Positions 46,884 to 59,682 of a stretch of 64,000 nt of DNA are shown piece after piece. The notes below the pieces were generated by a model. It ran no database searches. It saw only the letters and a list, made by a program, of their open reading frames with translations, and had not been told where the DNA came from. Numbering within the stretch: position 1 is the stretch's first letter; the number at the start of each line of letters is the position of its first letter. The position numbers and the translations under genes are program-made. This DNA is from Impatiens glandulifera (taxonomy: Eukaryota > Streptophyta > Magnoliopsida > Ericales > Balsaminaceae), in assembly GCF_907164915.1 (NCBI RefSeq), contig NC_061864.1, positions 1,102,389-1,166,388 on the forward strand. The letters are read 5' to 3'.

Positions 46884-48209
46884 ATGAACAGCTACATAAA
46901 ACCGAATGGCGGCGGTGGCGGCGGCGGCGGAGGTGGGTCAGGTTCTCATCGTCTAAAGCTCGGAGCTTTCCTTCATTCAGATCCCGCACTTTCAAACAGT
47001 CTCAAGGAATCCCATTCCCGTCCTAGCAATTCGTCTCTTGGAAGCCCGTTTCGCGGCGGCGGCGGAAGCGGCGATAGATCTCCCGATGAAATGACCGATT
47101 TCGCCCCTTCACCTTCTCCTTACATAATGTCGCCCTATGCAAAATCGCCATGGTCTTTGGCTCCTAATCTTCTTCCTTCAAATCATAACGGCCTCATTTA
47201 CACTCTAGTCCGTGAAGAGGGTCATGTCTATTCACTCGCCGCTTCCGACGACTTTCTCTTTACCGGATCGGAAAGCAAGAACATCCGGGTATGGAAACAA
47301 ATGAAGGAATTCTCCGGTTTCAAATCTAACAGCGGCCTTGTCAAAGCCATAGTCATTGCCGGCGACAAAATATTCACCGGTCATCAAGACGGTAAAATCC
47401 GTGTCTGGAAATTCTCACCGGAAAATACCAAAAATCCTCACCGGCGACTCGGAACCCTTCCCCGAATTAGAGATTACATCAAAAGCGCTTTCAACCCTAA
47501 TAACTACGTTCAAGTACGGCGACACGTAAGCGTTCCATGGATAAAACATTACGACGCCGTTTCATGCATGAGTTTGGACGAAAAACAGGGAATTCTTTAT
47601 TCCGGTTCATGGGACAAAACATTCAAAGTTTGGAGACTTTCCGATTCAAAATGTTTGGAATCTGTTATAGCCCATCACGACGCCGTTAATTCAATCGTAA
47701 CCGGATTTGATTGTCTCGTATTCACCGGTTCAGCCGACGGGACGGTGAAGGTTTGGAGAAGGGAATTAATGGGGAAAACAACAAAGCACGTTCTTGTTCA
47801 AACGTTGTTGGAACAAGAGAGTGCCGTGACGGCGTTAGCGACGGTGATTCCTCAAGGATTGATTTACAGTGGGTCATCAGATGGGCTCGTAAATTTCTGG
47901 GAATCGAAGAAGAGATTATCTCACGGCGGCGTTTTACATGGTCACAGGGCGGCGGTGCTCTGTCTCTCCGTGGCGGGTAATTTGGTATTGAGTGGATCCG
48001 CCGACAAGAGCATTTGTGTATGGAAAAGAAACATGGGAGGTGACCATAGTTTCTTGTCGATGTTAACCGGGCACGGCGGTCCAATAAAGTGTTTGGTAAT
48101 GAAGGAGGATTGTGAACCGACGTCGGAAGGGGATAGGAAATGGACTGTGTATAGTGGAAGTTTGGATAACTCGGTTAAGGTATGGAGGGTTTTGGACGAG
48201 CAAATGTGA
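46884..48209 (+). CDS. WD40-repeat protein, JINGUBANG type
   Basis: Intronless, 441 residues from the ATG at 46884. A run of about ten glycines encoded by GGC/GGT repeats lies near residues 9-18. A Ser/Pro-rich N-terminus with SPYAKSPWSLAP follows. About seven WD40 blades begin at LIYTLVREEGHVYSLA (residues about 107-122). Recurrent signatures are TGSESKNIRVW, TGHQDGKIRVW, SGSWDKTFKVW, TGSADGTVKVW, SGSSDGLVNFW, SGSADKSICVW and SGSLDNSVKVW. The arrangement, including the linker LPRIRDYIKS and VPWIKHYDAVS, is that of plant JINGUBANG-like proteins. JINGUBANG regulates pollen germination and jasmonate synthesis in Arabidopsis, but family members may differ. It presumably serves as a protein-interaction scaffold. 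No transmembrane or targeting signal was seen. Confidence 0.93.
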   Translation: MNSYIKPNGGGGGGGGGGSGSHRLKLGAFLHSDPALSNSLKESHSRPSNSSLGSPFRGGGGSGDRSPDEMTDFAPSPSPYIMSPYAKSPWSLAPNLLPSNHNGLIYTLVREEGHVYSLAASDDFLFTGSESKNIRVWKQMKEFSGFKSNSGLVKAIVIAGDKIFTGHQDGKIRVWKFSPENTKNPHRRLGTLPRIRDYIKSAFNPNNYVQVRRHVSVPWIKHYDAVSCMSLDEKQGILYSGSWDKTFKVWRLSDSKCLESVIAHHDAVNSIVTGFDCLVFTGSADGTVKVWRRELMGKTTKHVLVQTLLEQESAVTALATVIPQGLIYSGSSDGLVNFWESKKRLSHGGVLHGHRAAVLCLSVAGNLVLSGSADKSICVWKRNMGGDHSFLSMLTGHGGPIKCLVMKEDCEPTSEGDRKWTVYSGSLDNSVKVWRVLDEQM

Positions 48210-49771
48210 AAGTGTAATTCACGCGCCGCCGCCGTGAAGTGGCGGTGAAGAAGAAGAAGAATGGTAGATTGAAGTACAAGTTGATGAATGAGAGGCCCGG
48301 TTCAGGTCCCAAATTGAAAAAAAGTCGGTGAATGGTGGGGTCCATTACTAATTTTGTTTGTCGTTGTTTAAGATTGATTTTTTTTTTTTATATTACGACA
48401 GCTTCCAGAATCAGCATGCCACATCATCATCATGATCATATAATGTACAGTCATTTTCCTGGTATAAAAATAAAGAGATAATTAATAGTGCACATGTGTA
48501 GCAAGAATTAGCCATAAAATTATTCAGAGAGTAACATGGGATTTTAGCCATTTTATTATTGAGTTTTTCTTTCTTTTTATTTATTTATTTTATTGATAGG
48601 GCATGTTTTCAATTTTAATGTATTTATTTTTGTTTGTTTGATATTAATCTTAATAAATTTTAAATATTTATGTGATCAGTTGTTTTGTGGCATAAATTAT
48701 TATGAGATTTTTTTTCCATAAAATCAATTTAAGTTCTTTTTTATTCAAAATATAAACAAAAACATTATTAATTGTAAAGAGAAACACATGTCATATTTGT
48801 GTTGTTGGACTATTTGAAAAAATATAAATAAATAAATAATAATTTAATTTCAACTTAATACATATATGTTTGAGGTTAATTATAACACAATTCTCACAAG
48901 TATTGTATTTTTTGTGCTTCAATATTGATGGAATTGTGATTTTACAAAGTCGATCTAATAGTTTAAAACAAATTACAAATAACTTATTATTACAAGTAAA
49001 CTAAGCATTAGAAATAAGGTCAATAGTTATTTCCGATCAATTACAAATATAGTGAGCAAAGTTGTTTAATGTATTCCTTAAATGACAAAACTTCTGCATT
49101 ACGGAATGAAAAATAATAATTTTGAAGCTTTTAATCTTGTCAATCCAATTATGAATTTAAATATCGAAAATTATGATGTTTCACTCACTGCATCCCTCTC
49201 ATGCTCCTATCCTTATTCTCTTTTAATTGTTTTTGTTTCATTTTTCTCTCAAATTTAAGTATTTAATCTTCCATTCATATATTTAACAAACCCATTTTAT
49301 TATATTTCAAAAATAAATATTTACAAATGGCATGTTAGTTTTTCTCATTTTCCCATTTTTATAATTAGTACATATTGGTATGGAAAAAGTTGTTTTTGAA
49401 ACTATTACAATTTGCAACATATTATTAATAAAAAAATTATTTAATAATAATTTAGATCCATGGATTAATATACTTTATATATTTATTATAAATATAATAA
49501 TTATTAGAAATGTCACTTATATTTAGAATTTAATGCATTGGTTAAAAACAACTGCATAAAATTAAATTGAAATTTGACTTTTAAGACTATATTTTCTTTA
49601 TCAAACAAACATATTCCTTAATTTCTTAAAAGAGACCTAAATCTTTACAATCTAAAACCCCCAATACAGTAAAGGTTTTTCAATTTTATCTTCCATATAG
49701 TGAAGTTCTTAATGATCATTCTCCATATGAAATAGTTCGGAATTACATTAAATCAAGTTTAACTCAACTAT

Positions 49772-49802
<31 letters not shown>

Positions 49803-52024
49803 TTATAGGAGGCTAAAATAATTTTCAAACTTCATATGTATTTTTCTAAATAGAGAATGAAACCATCTTCTAACTTTGTTTGATACTTTATGATTTAAAT
49901 AGTTAATTGAATATTTTAAAATAATATTATTTATATAAGTTATTGAAAATCATCTTATCTGAGTAAAAACATAAATATATAGTTTACTCATCAAATTAAA
50001 TATACCACTTAAGATCCAACAATCTACTCACAAACCATAATTTAAAATATCAAAAAAGATCCTCTTCTTTCTTTTTGTTTCTTTCTATTATATATTTATA
50101 TCTATAATGTTTTTTCTTACTTAAATAACTTGAAAATAACCTAAATTAAACCTAACCCCTAATTATTCAAATAAACCAAAACAATTCAATTATCAAACTA
50201 TATAGGTCTCTTGTCGTTATTATTTTCTCGCAAACTCTATTGATGGGAAGTCTCGATCATCATCAATTTGTTGCCACACATAATGAAATCAATCATGGAC
50301 TTTAAATGACGATTTCAATAGGGCAATTGCTTGGTTGATCTTGATAACTTACATGATGTTTAAGTTACATATGGAGTACAGGGATTGGAGACAGGTCAAT
50401 TTTTAAATTGAAAAAAATCCTCATTCATGCAATTATTGGAGGCAGGTCAATTCTCATGTATATTGATATAATAACAGTTAAGACTTATTGTTATGCATAT
50501 CTTTCAAGAGTTCTAACTCTAGCACAATCAAGTTTAAATTTTAAATGAACCTAATCTAATTAATGATCTAGAGATTCAACCAACATGGGCTAAGAAAGAA
50601 CTTTGGGCTTTACATCTTCAAATGGGTTCCTAATTGAATAAGTCAGTCTTCATTCACTTGGGCTAAATGAAACACTGGTTGTACTAGTCAATTATAAATA
50701 TTTTGAGATTATTTAAAACTAATATTTTATCACACTTATCCTCTAATCACTTCTTAAAATTAGTCATTTTTATTTAATATAAAAGTCTAAAAGATGTGGG
50801 GAATAATTTAATATTTTTAAGTAAAAATGAATGAAAAAGTTATTTTTTTATCTAACTAAAAAAAGTAGTTTGATCAATTTATTATAACAAAATAATTGAT
50901 TTTGATTTTTGACAACAATAAATAAAATTTGTACCAAATAAACTCTAAAATCAGTCATAATGTTTTCATTGTGAAATTATGTTTTTATAATATTTGGATA
51001 AATTAGATTTGATGTGGGTATGCCCATTATTAATTGAGTCAATAAAAGTAGATAGCTATTTTCTCATAGTATAAAGTTTAAGAAGAAATTTAAATAATTG
51101 AGAAAATTTAAGGACTTAAACAATATTTCATCAATTTGAATTAATACCGCATAATCCAAAATGGGTTATCACTCTTTGTAATTTCTTTATTTTCTTACAA
51201 TATGGTTTCTTGATATTGATATTCAATTTTTTTTTAATTAAAAAGAAAATTAGTATGGCACCCTACCGCTCTCGCCATGGTCACGTTTAAGAATATTAAT
51301 CTTCAATTTTTATATTCATCAAACTTACTATTATCTAAAAAAATCTTATAACTCACTAAATAAAGTACACTCTACTCAAACTTACTATTATCTAAGTGAT
51401 GTAAAATTTTATAACCCACTAAATAATTACACTTTAACTGAGTTATACTTTATTAATCATCAAGATACAAATATTTTTGTATCGAGAAAACATATAATAA
51501 CCATTAAGCTACACTACATTAATCATCTTACACAAATTTGATCTAAAAACAACATCAAAATCTGCAACATATCTATTTCTCGAAAAATTTGATATAAACT
51601 TTCAACTGTGATGAACTTTCTTTCTCAGTGGAATCAGTCTCAAAAGAAGATGGATGATGCAATCAATTCAATTTTTTTCTGCCGTGTGACAACTTCATTG
51701 TTAGGTGACAATCAAGTCATTTCCCACCATATATATGTATATTTGATGATCCTATAATGGAATTATGGAAACCACTTTCATCCATCTTTACCTTCTTTAA
51801 TCACCCAAGGGACACCTTTTGTGTCTTTCATGTTCATGATGTTCAGATTTTCATGATAATTGGCTTCCCTGCCCTCATGTTAATATATTCATTTCCTCAC
51901 TTTCAATGGTATTTTCGTCATTTCAGCATTCCATTATCTTCATTATGGTGCTCCATACTACTACTTTTGTTTTAAAAACAGTAGTAAAAAAAGGAGAACC
52001 TTTTTATCCTTTGTTTTACCTTAA
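48210..52024. other. Intergenic, AT-rich
   Basis: The 3' UTR of the WD40 gene is probably the first 200-300 bases. Beyond that no gene is seen. A repeated motif GGAG(A/G)CAGGTCAATT occurs at about 50388-50401 and 50441-50454, and an AT run lies at 49771-49797. The last 300 bases are the promoter of the TMEM45-like gene. Confidence 0.5.
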
Positions 52025-53095
52025 ATGGTTTTCTCTGTAATGGACATGCATGCATCGTCCACCAATGAAATTGACATGAATACTTTTGATTTGTATTTAA
52101 GTCGGAGAAGGCTAATTAGTATGTATGAATCAGAAGAAGCTATCTTGCTTGCTTCAATGGGGACCTTTGCAGGACACATAATACCCGGTTCTTCGCTTGC
52201 CCTTCTCGGGCTATGGCATACTATCAACACCATTAAAGCTTACCATTTGAAAAGTTCAACCAATTTCAGGTCATCATATTGGTACCCATTTGAATTCCAT
52301 CTAATTCCCAGCCTCAAATACTTAGAACTCCTCTTCGTCCTCACCTTCTCAATCTTAGCCATTATCATGCAAATCTTGGACTTTCCTTTCATTCACTTCA
52401 CTTTCAAGCTCAACAACTTCGAACACGCCACCATGTTCCTCCATCTAGCTATATTTTCAGGATTCACCCTGTTTTCCGAGTTCTGTTCTTGCTCCGATGT
52501 TCTGACAGGAGTTTCAGGAATCCTAGCCACCTCTGTTTTCAGTCAGGAGCTTTTCTTGCTCCATTACCATTCCGCTGATCATGTCGGGTTAGAAGGTCAT
52601 TACCATTGGCTTCTGCAGATTATAGTGTTGGTTTCTGTAGTGGCATGTTTGGTAACAGTTCTTTGCCCGGATAGTTTTCCGGCAGCACTTGTACTTGCTG
52701 TAACAGTTGTTTTCCAAGGTTGTTGGTTCGTGAATATGGGATTTATGTTGTGGGATCATAGATTTGTACCCGAAGGATGTGTGATGATGAAGAATATGAG
52801 TTCTTCAGATGTTGGTAATTCTTCTATGCACGATGGAGCAGTTTTGTGCGAAGGTAAAGAGGCTGATTTTAGGGCTAGAGGTTTGGCGAATTTACAGTTC
52901 AGTTGGATACTTGGTGGGATTTTAATCGTTGTTGGGATCTTCACTTGCTTCAAGTTTGCAAGAAGGAATCTTTTTGGACAATCGTCGTCTAATTATCAAC
53001 AACTGCGATGCAGAGTCGCTACCTCCGCCACCGCCGCCGATGGTTCTGTCTCAATGACCAATTTGAAAACAACTTTTCCAATTTCATGCTGTTAA
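52025..53095 (+). CDS. TMEM45/DUF716 family membrane protein
   Basis: Intronless, 356 residues from the first ATG. Several hydrophobic segments span residues about 45-320, consistent with a polytopic protein of the TMEM45 (DUF716) family. The core signature MGTFAGHIIPGSSLALLGLW begins at residue 45 (base 52157), where most family members start. HATMFLHLAIFSGFTLFSE, LFLLHYHSADHVGLEGHYHW and NMGFMLWD follow. The His-rich HYHSADHVGLEGHYH segment is typical. Molecular function is unknown; in tobacco a relative (LAF/TMEM45-like) was linked to virus response, which I recall only loosely. The first 44 residues are an extra, less conserved extension. Translation from 52157 would give 312 residues. 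The C-tail is Ser/Ala-rich and ends SCC. Confidence 0.88.
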   Translation: MVFSVMDMHASSTNEIDMNTFDLYLSRRRLISMYESEEAILLASMGTFAGHIIPGSSLALLGLWHTINTIKAYHLKSSTNFRSSYWYPFEFHLIPSLKYLELLFVLTFSILAIIMQILDFPFIHFTFKLNNFEHATMFLHLAIFSGFTLFSEFCSCSDVLTGVSGILATSVFSQELFLLHYHSADHVGLEGHYHWLLQIIVLVSVVACLVTVLCPDSFPAALVLAVTVVFQGCWFVNMGFMLWDHRFVPEGCVMMKNMSSSDVGNSSMHDGAVLCEGKEADFRARGLANLQFSWILGGILIVVGIFTCFKFARRNLFGQSSSNYQQLRCRVATSATAADGSVSMTNLKTTFPISCC

Positions 53096-53285
53096 TTTTA
53101 GGCTGATGGGTTGTGGTCGGAATCGTCTGTTTTTGTATTGTAATGTTTATATCTATAAAATAAGTATATGTTATTTCAATAAAATGATTATTTATAGGTG
53201 TACTATATATATAAAAGAAAAAGTAATAAATATCTGTGGGCAAATATCCGAATCCCACGGCGGCATCCTTATCCGTTAATGCTCA

Positions 53286-53294
53286 TATATAAAT
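53286..53294 (+). promoter_or_regulatory. TATA box of the CBP1-like gene
   Basis: TATATAAAT 50-58 bases before the ATG at 53344, with an AGAAAGAAAGA leader downstream. Confidence 0.55.
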
Positions 53295-53343
53295 GTAAAT
53301 CTTTCAGACTTCTGAATAGATAGATATAGAAAGAAAGAAAGAG

Positions 53344-54047
53344 ATGATAGGATCGGTGCTTATTCGTCCATCTTCTTCCATAGTTGTTCTTGAACTTCAT
53401 TCACATAATTCAAGGCCTTCTTCTTCTTCCCCGACGATCTCTTGTTCTTCAAATTCGAGGAATAACTCTTTCATTCCAAAGCTCGAGCCTTTTAACAGAT
53501 CAAAGTTGGATAGAATCATCAAGGATCCTCCTCTCATACAGAAATCCGAGAATGAACTCGCCGGTAGTAGTAGTAGTACTCTGTTTCTTTCTTGGTTTGG
53601 TTAATTTCATCTGGGTTTATTAACCTAGTTATGTTGTTGTTTTCAGATTACTGTACAATCCTGGAAGGAGATGCTTCTTATAGCTGCTGGAGAGCTTACT
53701 TCGAACTAAAAGATCTTGAAAAAGAAAGATCAAAAGAAGATGTGGAGAAGCTTATAATCGAAGCTGGAGGAGTGAAGTCGCTGATAAGCTGTGTGCATGG
53801 GATTACCGCGATTCACAAGGCCAAGAAAGAAGAAAGTCATATTGGATTAGCAGGTTTGAAGGAGGAAGATGATCAGAAGAGGAAGGAGACAGACTGTCCG
53901 ATCCCCGACGGGTTGCCTAGGACGACAGAGGAGGTGGCAGAGGAGGAGAAAGGATTGATGCCGGATTCTCCCTTCACTCGTCTGTTGAGGAACAAAGGGA
54001 AATTCCCAGCTTGGTATTCCCCTGTGCCAGACCATGAGACAGATTGA
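53344..54047 (+). CDS. CBP1: CCG-binding protein 1 / MEE14-like
   Basis: Two exons, 53344-53563 and 53647-54047, total 621 nt, 206 residues. The N-terminus (to about 50) is Ser/Arg-rich and poor in acidic residues, compatible with a plastid transit peptide. The conserved core KLDRIIKDPPLIQKSENELADYCTILEGD continues across the intron into SCWRAYFELKDLE and a charged C-terminal part. It ends with SPFTRLLRNKGKFPAWYSP. From memory this matches Arabidopsis CBP1/MEE14 (At2g15890). That protein was reported to bind CCG in the central cell and help pollen-tube attraction, although the transit-like N-terminus suggests a plastid link as well. It converges with CYP40, about 500 bases apart. Confidence 0.83.
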
Positions 54048-54549
54048 TTGATCATCATCTTTCAGACAACAATATTACTCATGTTGTAGTGCTCTAGATG
54101 TTAATAATAATAATAATAAAATAAACACATCTTTCTTTAGCTTGAATTGAAATCTCAGTATTGAAAGATTGCAACAAAAGTAGATTGTCATTGAAGGGAG
54201 AAAATTGGAAAAAAAATTCCCCAAAGTCTTATTTGTTTGAAATCCTTAGTCTGTAAACAGTAAACAACAACAACTTGAATGAAGAACAAAACTTAAAAGG
54301 AAGGGATGGATATCGATCATTCTATCAATCTAACAATAACTGCTCAAAAAAAATTGGTTTAGGGTTTAGTTCTGTGAACATATCTCACCACCTTTGACTG
54401 ACTTTTTGATTAGCAGCTTGTTTTCTCCCATCTCCCCCATTGTAACCTGCTGGAGAGTTAACCATATATCCAGGTTAGTTATACCATAATAAATCTAACA
54501 ATGGCCTAAAATTTCAAACTCACCATATAGCACTTTCATTTCCTCTGCT
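54048..54549. other. Convergent spacer CBP1/CYP40
   Basis: Shared 3' UTR region. Contains an AAT microsatellite near 54102-54117. No gene was seen. Confidence 0.6.
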
Positions 54550-56630
54550 TTACTTGAACATCTTTGAGTATGCTTTCTTCTGTTGTTCCCTTCTGTTACT
54601 AATCTGTTCCAATTACAACAAATTACAATTCTAAACCTAATTCTTTTCACTACAAAATATTATGTTTTTTTTACTCGTAAAATCAAATTCCACCAACCTT
54701 CTGTTTTGCAGCGGCAAACTCCTTTCTTATTGCAGCTGAGATAAATTTGAATCAAGAAACCATCATTTGTTAGCTTAAAAACTTTATGTAAAGTGTTGTC
54801 TTTTCAGAAATTAGAGGAATGGTACCATCATTTGGTTCAAGGTCCAGTGCCCTCTTGAAACATTCAACTGCAGAATCTATATCATTAAGTGCCATCTGCG
54901 TCTGATAAATAACAAAATCATATCATGATTATTGTATTTTAGGAACTAATTACTTATCTTCAACAACAATAGAAAGGGGAAAAAAAATTCATGTCTGACC
55001 AAAAAATACAAACAAAGAATGGATCTCTTATTTTTATCTTTAGCTAAAACAACAAGTAGTGCTTAAGAGCACTACTGTCTTGTTACACAGTTGCTGGCAC
55101 TAACCTGGCCTCTGCGAAACAGAGCTTTGACATTTGTCTCATCATCACGCATAGCAAACTCGGTGTCTAAAAGTGCACCATTCAAATCTCCCAATTTCAA
55201 TTTACAAGCCTATAAAATATTATAAACTTTTCGTGTCAGGAATGAGTCCATAAGAAGGCAAGCATATAGTAAAAGCAAAAATTGGCAAGAAAGAAACAGT
55301 AACAAGGATTTCTATCAGTGCACATAATTGGGTAAATGGATTCACAATTCTAGTGCTAAAATCATCATATGTGCTGTAATAATACAATTCTATCTTTTCA
55401 AATATACATACAGGCCATTTTCAAGACTGTAAAGAGATTTGGTTTTCATCATTTGCAAAAAATAGTACTTACAGAACTATTGGTAAAGATCTGAGCTTTT
55501 GTCTTTCTCAAAGATGAACTCATGTCTGCAAAAGTAAAAGACAAAGCTTAACAGAGAACCGACCGAAGATGATTTCATCAAAACCATTGAGTAATGAGGA
55601 AAAGATGACTACTGACCTTCATCAATCCCTTCCTTCTCCCAGCATACGTCCAAATAACGTAAAGCCTTCTTATATTTTCTAAGAGCCATCTTATAGTCAT
55701 GCTTCTGCAATAGATAAATTGAAAGAAAAATGCGAGTAAGGCTATAAAATGAAAAAACAAACAAAGATCGTTGATAACTTAAATACAACAGGTCAAATTT
55801 ACCTTGAAATGTTCATTGCCAAACGACTTTATCGAGTCAACCGCACTTACCCACCAAGAGAGGTCGGCAGAACCATTTTCAATGTCAGCCGGCCAATCCG
55901 AAAACATATCACCATCTTCAAAGAAATTGGATGTACCATCATCAGTCCCCTCTGGAATTTCTCCACAGTTAGCAACTACAACATCAAGTTCAGGTACATC
56001 ATTTTCACCGGTTGGAACATGCTCAATAGAACGAACTACTCCCATTCCTTTAATAACTTTCCCAAACACAACATGTTTCCCATCGAGATGCGGAGTGCGA
56101 GTCGTGGTAATGAAAAACTGAGATCCATTTGTGTTGAGGCCAGAATTTGCCATGGACAACATTCCCTTCCTTTCATGTTTCAATTCAAAATTCTCATCTT
56201 CAAACTTATCACCGTAAATTGATTCTCCTCCTGTTCCATCTCCAGCAGAAGTATCACCACCTTGTATCATGAAACTCTTAATGACACGATGAAAACGAAT
56301 TCCCTGAACATTTAAAACAAACAGATATTCACATTCCTCCTTGTGTGTTATCCAAAAATAGATCCAATCAGGTGTTTTCAAATAAAGATATTAACTTTAA
56401 CATTGCTGGACCAAAAACAAAGAAAAAGAATGAACAGAGAGATGTCAATCGAAAAGAACCTTGTAATGGAGAGGGACTCCAGTGTTGGGACCAATACCCT
56501 TCTCTCCAGTGCAAAGAGCCCTGAAGTTCTCGGCTGTTCTTGGAACGACGTCGTTATAGAGCTCCACCACTAACCTCCCTTCCAACTCTCCTCCGATGCT
56601 AATGTCCAGGAAACACCTAGGCCTTGCCAT
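54550..56630 (-). CDS. CYP40: Cyclophilin 40 (SQUINT orthologue)
   Basis: Eight exons: 56630-56460, 56303-55803, 55704-55617, 55525-55473, 55209-55105, 54901-54826, 54735-54698 and 54603-54550. They total 1,086 nt, 361 residues, the same length I recall for Arabidopsis CYP40/SQN. The N-terminal cyclophilin PPIase domain (1 to about 172) keeps the active-site Arg63, Phe68 and Gln71 ([14 protein letters not shown]), [15 protein letters not shown] and [12 protein letters not shown]. His replaces the cyclosporin-contact Trp, as is usual in CYP40. Three TPR motifs follow ([56 protein letters not shown]). They carry the Lys/Asn/Arg residues of a carboxylate clamp that binds the Hsp90 C-terminal EEVD. 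SQN promotes AGO1 loading and miR156 action in vegetative phase change. The C-terminus [13 protein letters not shown] is typical. Confidence 0.97.
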
Positions 56631-58401
56631 CTCTATTCTTTCTCTCTCTTTCAGTCGGTGTTTCTCTCTCTAAACCTTTGAGACTGAAACCCTAGTTGCG
56701 GTTCGGTTCGGTTCAGTTGTTGATGGCTAAGTAAGTCCCGCTTTCTATATTTTTCGAATGAGTTGCTGCTGCTGTCTGCTTCTCTCTCACTTTGTTCCCC
56801 ATTTGAAACAACCCCCTACCGGCTCATCTTCTCGCTAATTTGCGCCGCGTGTGCTGTTCACCCCGCCTTTTTTTATTTATTTATTTAATGTGAGTGTTTA
56901 ATTTACCAAATCTTTGTAAGGACAACAGCTAAATCTTATCCTTCTTTTGACCTATATATAATGAGGAAACTATTATTTGTCATGTTTCATTCAACAAAAA
57001 TAGATAAAATATTTAATTTTTTATATTATTTTTGAGATTTTCCTCACTTATTTTTTTCATCAAATGAGATTTTTTTTTTTACAAAATCCAAAAAAAAAAG
57101 AGTATAGAATAAACCCATAGGCCATGAGTTATTTTGCACTAAATGTTTAAAATATAATACATTGTGACTGTCAACAACAAATTAAAATTGAGGCCATAAA
57201 TATGTATGTGCTTGTAGTGGACATAGTGCTTAATTATTGGCCCTTGCTGCTTGTTGACTTCTAGATTTTACCACAAATGGTCTTTTTACCTTTCCAAGCC
57301 CTAGGAAAAGTAACCAATAAATACCAATTTTAATTACAATTTAAAGTGCATAAATGTTTTTTTTTTAATAATTCCAACTATTCTTCTTAATATTGAAACC
57401 ATTAGACTACAAAATAATAACAAATATTTATGCAAGAACAGCAGTTTTCATCCAAGGCGGTTAAAATCAAAAGTTTACGTAAAATCGTTTTTTCAGTTGT
57501 AAACTCATAAAATCTAGAGTTTAGTTGAAATCGTAAGAGTTTAATATGAAAAAATAATATTCATATATTATTATTATTATTTATATATAATTAAGTATTT
57601 TATACCTAACTAATTTTAAAAATATATATATTCAAATATAAAATTAATTAAAAATAATAATAAATAAATAATATTATAAAAAAATTGTACTTACAAAATT
57701 AATTATATTAATTTATTTATTTTAAAAAATAATTTTTTTAATTTTTAAATATAAATTTATTTTTTAAACGTAAAAACGTAAAATCGAAATTATTTATAAA
57801 CTCTTAAAATCTTATTATCATAAATTTAAAATCGTAAGAATTTATCAATTTAAGAGTTTACTTAAAATCATATTTATTAACCTCACGTGAAATCGTAAAA
57901 TTTTAAAAGTCAACTCGAGATTTTAACCATATAGATTAAGCGGAAAAATAAATTTATAAGCTTTATAGTATCTCACTTTGCCCTTTCCCATTTTTCTTCA
58001 AAGTGAAGGCCTGATAATTGAATCTGGACTATATATGGAGAAGGTAAACAAGGCATAAATGAGCCCAATGTACACTATATTTTTTTATGTAAGTTTTTTT
58101 TTTATGAATCAAGATCAACATCTACATTCCACATCATTAGGGCATAATTTGTATGCAAGGTAAGAAGTTTCCATTTCCATGCAATGAATAAATGTCAATT
58201 TGTTGAGGATATCCTATTACATAACATAAAATTTCTCAGACATTATCTACTTGAAATTAACAATATTAAAAAGGGTTCTTGATTTAGCAAGAGAACACCA
58301 TTTATCAAACAGTTTATGAAAGATGTAGTCTTTATCGGCAAAACTTTTCTTATTTCAGCAGCCATTCATTGATTCTGTTGTTGTTGTTGTTGTTGTTTCT
58401 A
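56631..58401. other. Intergenic CYP40 promoter to HHO 3' end
   Basis: The first 200 bases upstream of CYP40 are the 5' UTR and promoter, with GGTTCGGTTCGGTTCAG repeats at 56701-56717. The stretch 57430-57930 has loosely repeated GTAAAATCGTAA/AAATCGTAAGAGTTTA-like units, probably an old transposon. No gene was seen. Confidence 0.5.
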
Positions 58402-59682
58402 TTATATAAAGATCTGGTTTTTCCAGCCACAGCTCTCTGATCTATCGTCTTCTTCCTCAGCGCTCGTTCCCACAGCAGAATCGAAAGGACCTTGTGGGGA
58501 TTCAGATTGGGAACTGCTACTCTGTTTCCACGATTCACTATTCTCATGATCTTTACCCGTTAATAGCCCACCAAGAATCATCACAGCCCGGTTCTCGCCG
58601 CTCGTGACCGCAGGAGCTTTTTTAGCGTTGTGGAGACGGTATTTCTGCGTTTTTATTTTCATTTGTATCAATTCAAAATCAAACATATCAAAATTGTTTA
58701 AAGATTCGAGAACATACTTGCAAATGGCTCTTCACTTCATCATTCGTGAGGCTGTCGATTTGCATTAATTCTCTTATCTGCCTCGGCGTCGCAACTGCAG
58801 ATCAAATCAAAAATCAAGAATCGAAAAACTGCAATTTTTAAGGATCTGAATGGGGAAATTTACCATGGGATCCCCCGAGTTTTTGCAGGGACTCGACGAA
58901 TCGCCGGTGGAGTTCAGGCGACCAGCATCGCCTTTGCTTTCTTATAGTCGTCGTCGGCTGCACCGGCTGCCGTGTAATCTGTAAATCTGATTCATTTTTA
59001 CAACCCTTTACTGAAGGAACGACAAGGGGAAATCCAGAAGCAACTCGTAATTCCGGTTTATCATCGTTTCTTGTTCGATTCACAGTAAATGGCATAAATG
59101 GTTTCTTTCTTTTAGCAGAATTAGATGGATCTTCAACTAAAGACTGAACCTTTTCCTCATCGCGACCTTGTGAAATTGAATTTTGCTTTTGCTTCCGATT
59201 GTGGTCTAATTCATCACAACTCTTCCAAAGCTGAGCAGAGCTCAGCCAAGTTCTCTTATCTATACTACTATCCTTGGTTAATTCAACAATGGCTTCTTCA
59301 TCTTCTCCATTAGAATAGTTTTCCTTCAAAGGTATAAATTCAACCGGCTGAAGGTCTCGTCTCTTACTACAGTGACTGATCTCTTCCGCCTCTTTCAATA
59401 TCCGAATTGCTGCAACAACAAACACGAATTAATCAAAACCCATATAAGCAAACCAACAATGTAATAATTTATCTATGTAATTAATCGAAACAAACCATCA
59501 TCCATAAGACGCATGCAGAGAGGAAGCTCCCGTTTGAAGGCATTGATTTTCCTCTTCTCTTGTTCTAACATCTCTACAAACCCATCTAATTTCGAAGATC
59601 TCTCTGTGATATCATCGATCGCCGATAACACTCCGAGGAAATCGATTAGCGTTTTGGGTACATAATGAAGAATCGGATCCAT
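58402..59682 (-). CDS. GARP/MYB-CC-like transcription factor, HHO/NIGT1 type
   Basis: Four exons: 59682-59496, 59409-58864, 58794-58718 and 58644-58402. They total 1,053 nt, 350 residues. The N-terminal helical domain ([20 protein letters not shown] and [11 protein letters not shown]) is the conserved HHO/NIGT1 dimerisation region. The single-repeat GARP DNA-binding domain at about 220-275 reads [20 protein letters not shown], then [20 protein letters not shown] and VKSHLQKYRLH. The SHLQKYR motif is split by the last intron. HHO/NIGT1 proteins are nuclear repressors that couple nitrate and phosphate starvation responses; in rice and Arabidopsis some members affect flowering. The acidic Ser-rich C-terminus ([26 protein letters not shown]) resembles the HHO5/HHO6 branch. 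The exact member is not determined. A GA/CT microsatellite and a TATATATATATATA run lie just upstream of the ATG. Confidence 0.94.

Noticed and set aside
57430..57930. Tandem satellite of GTAAAATCGTAA units
   Set aside because: Units are irregular in spacing and sequence; an old AT-rich transposon relic is as likely.
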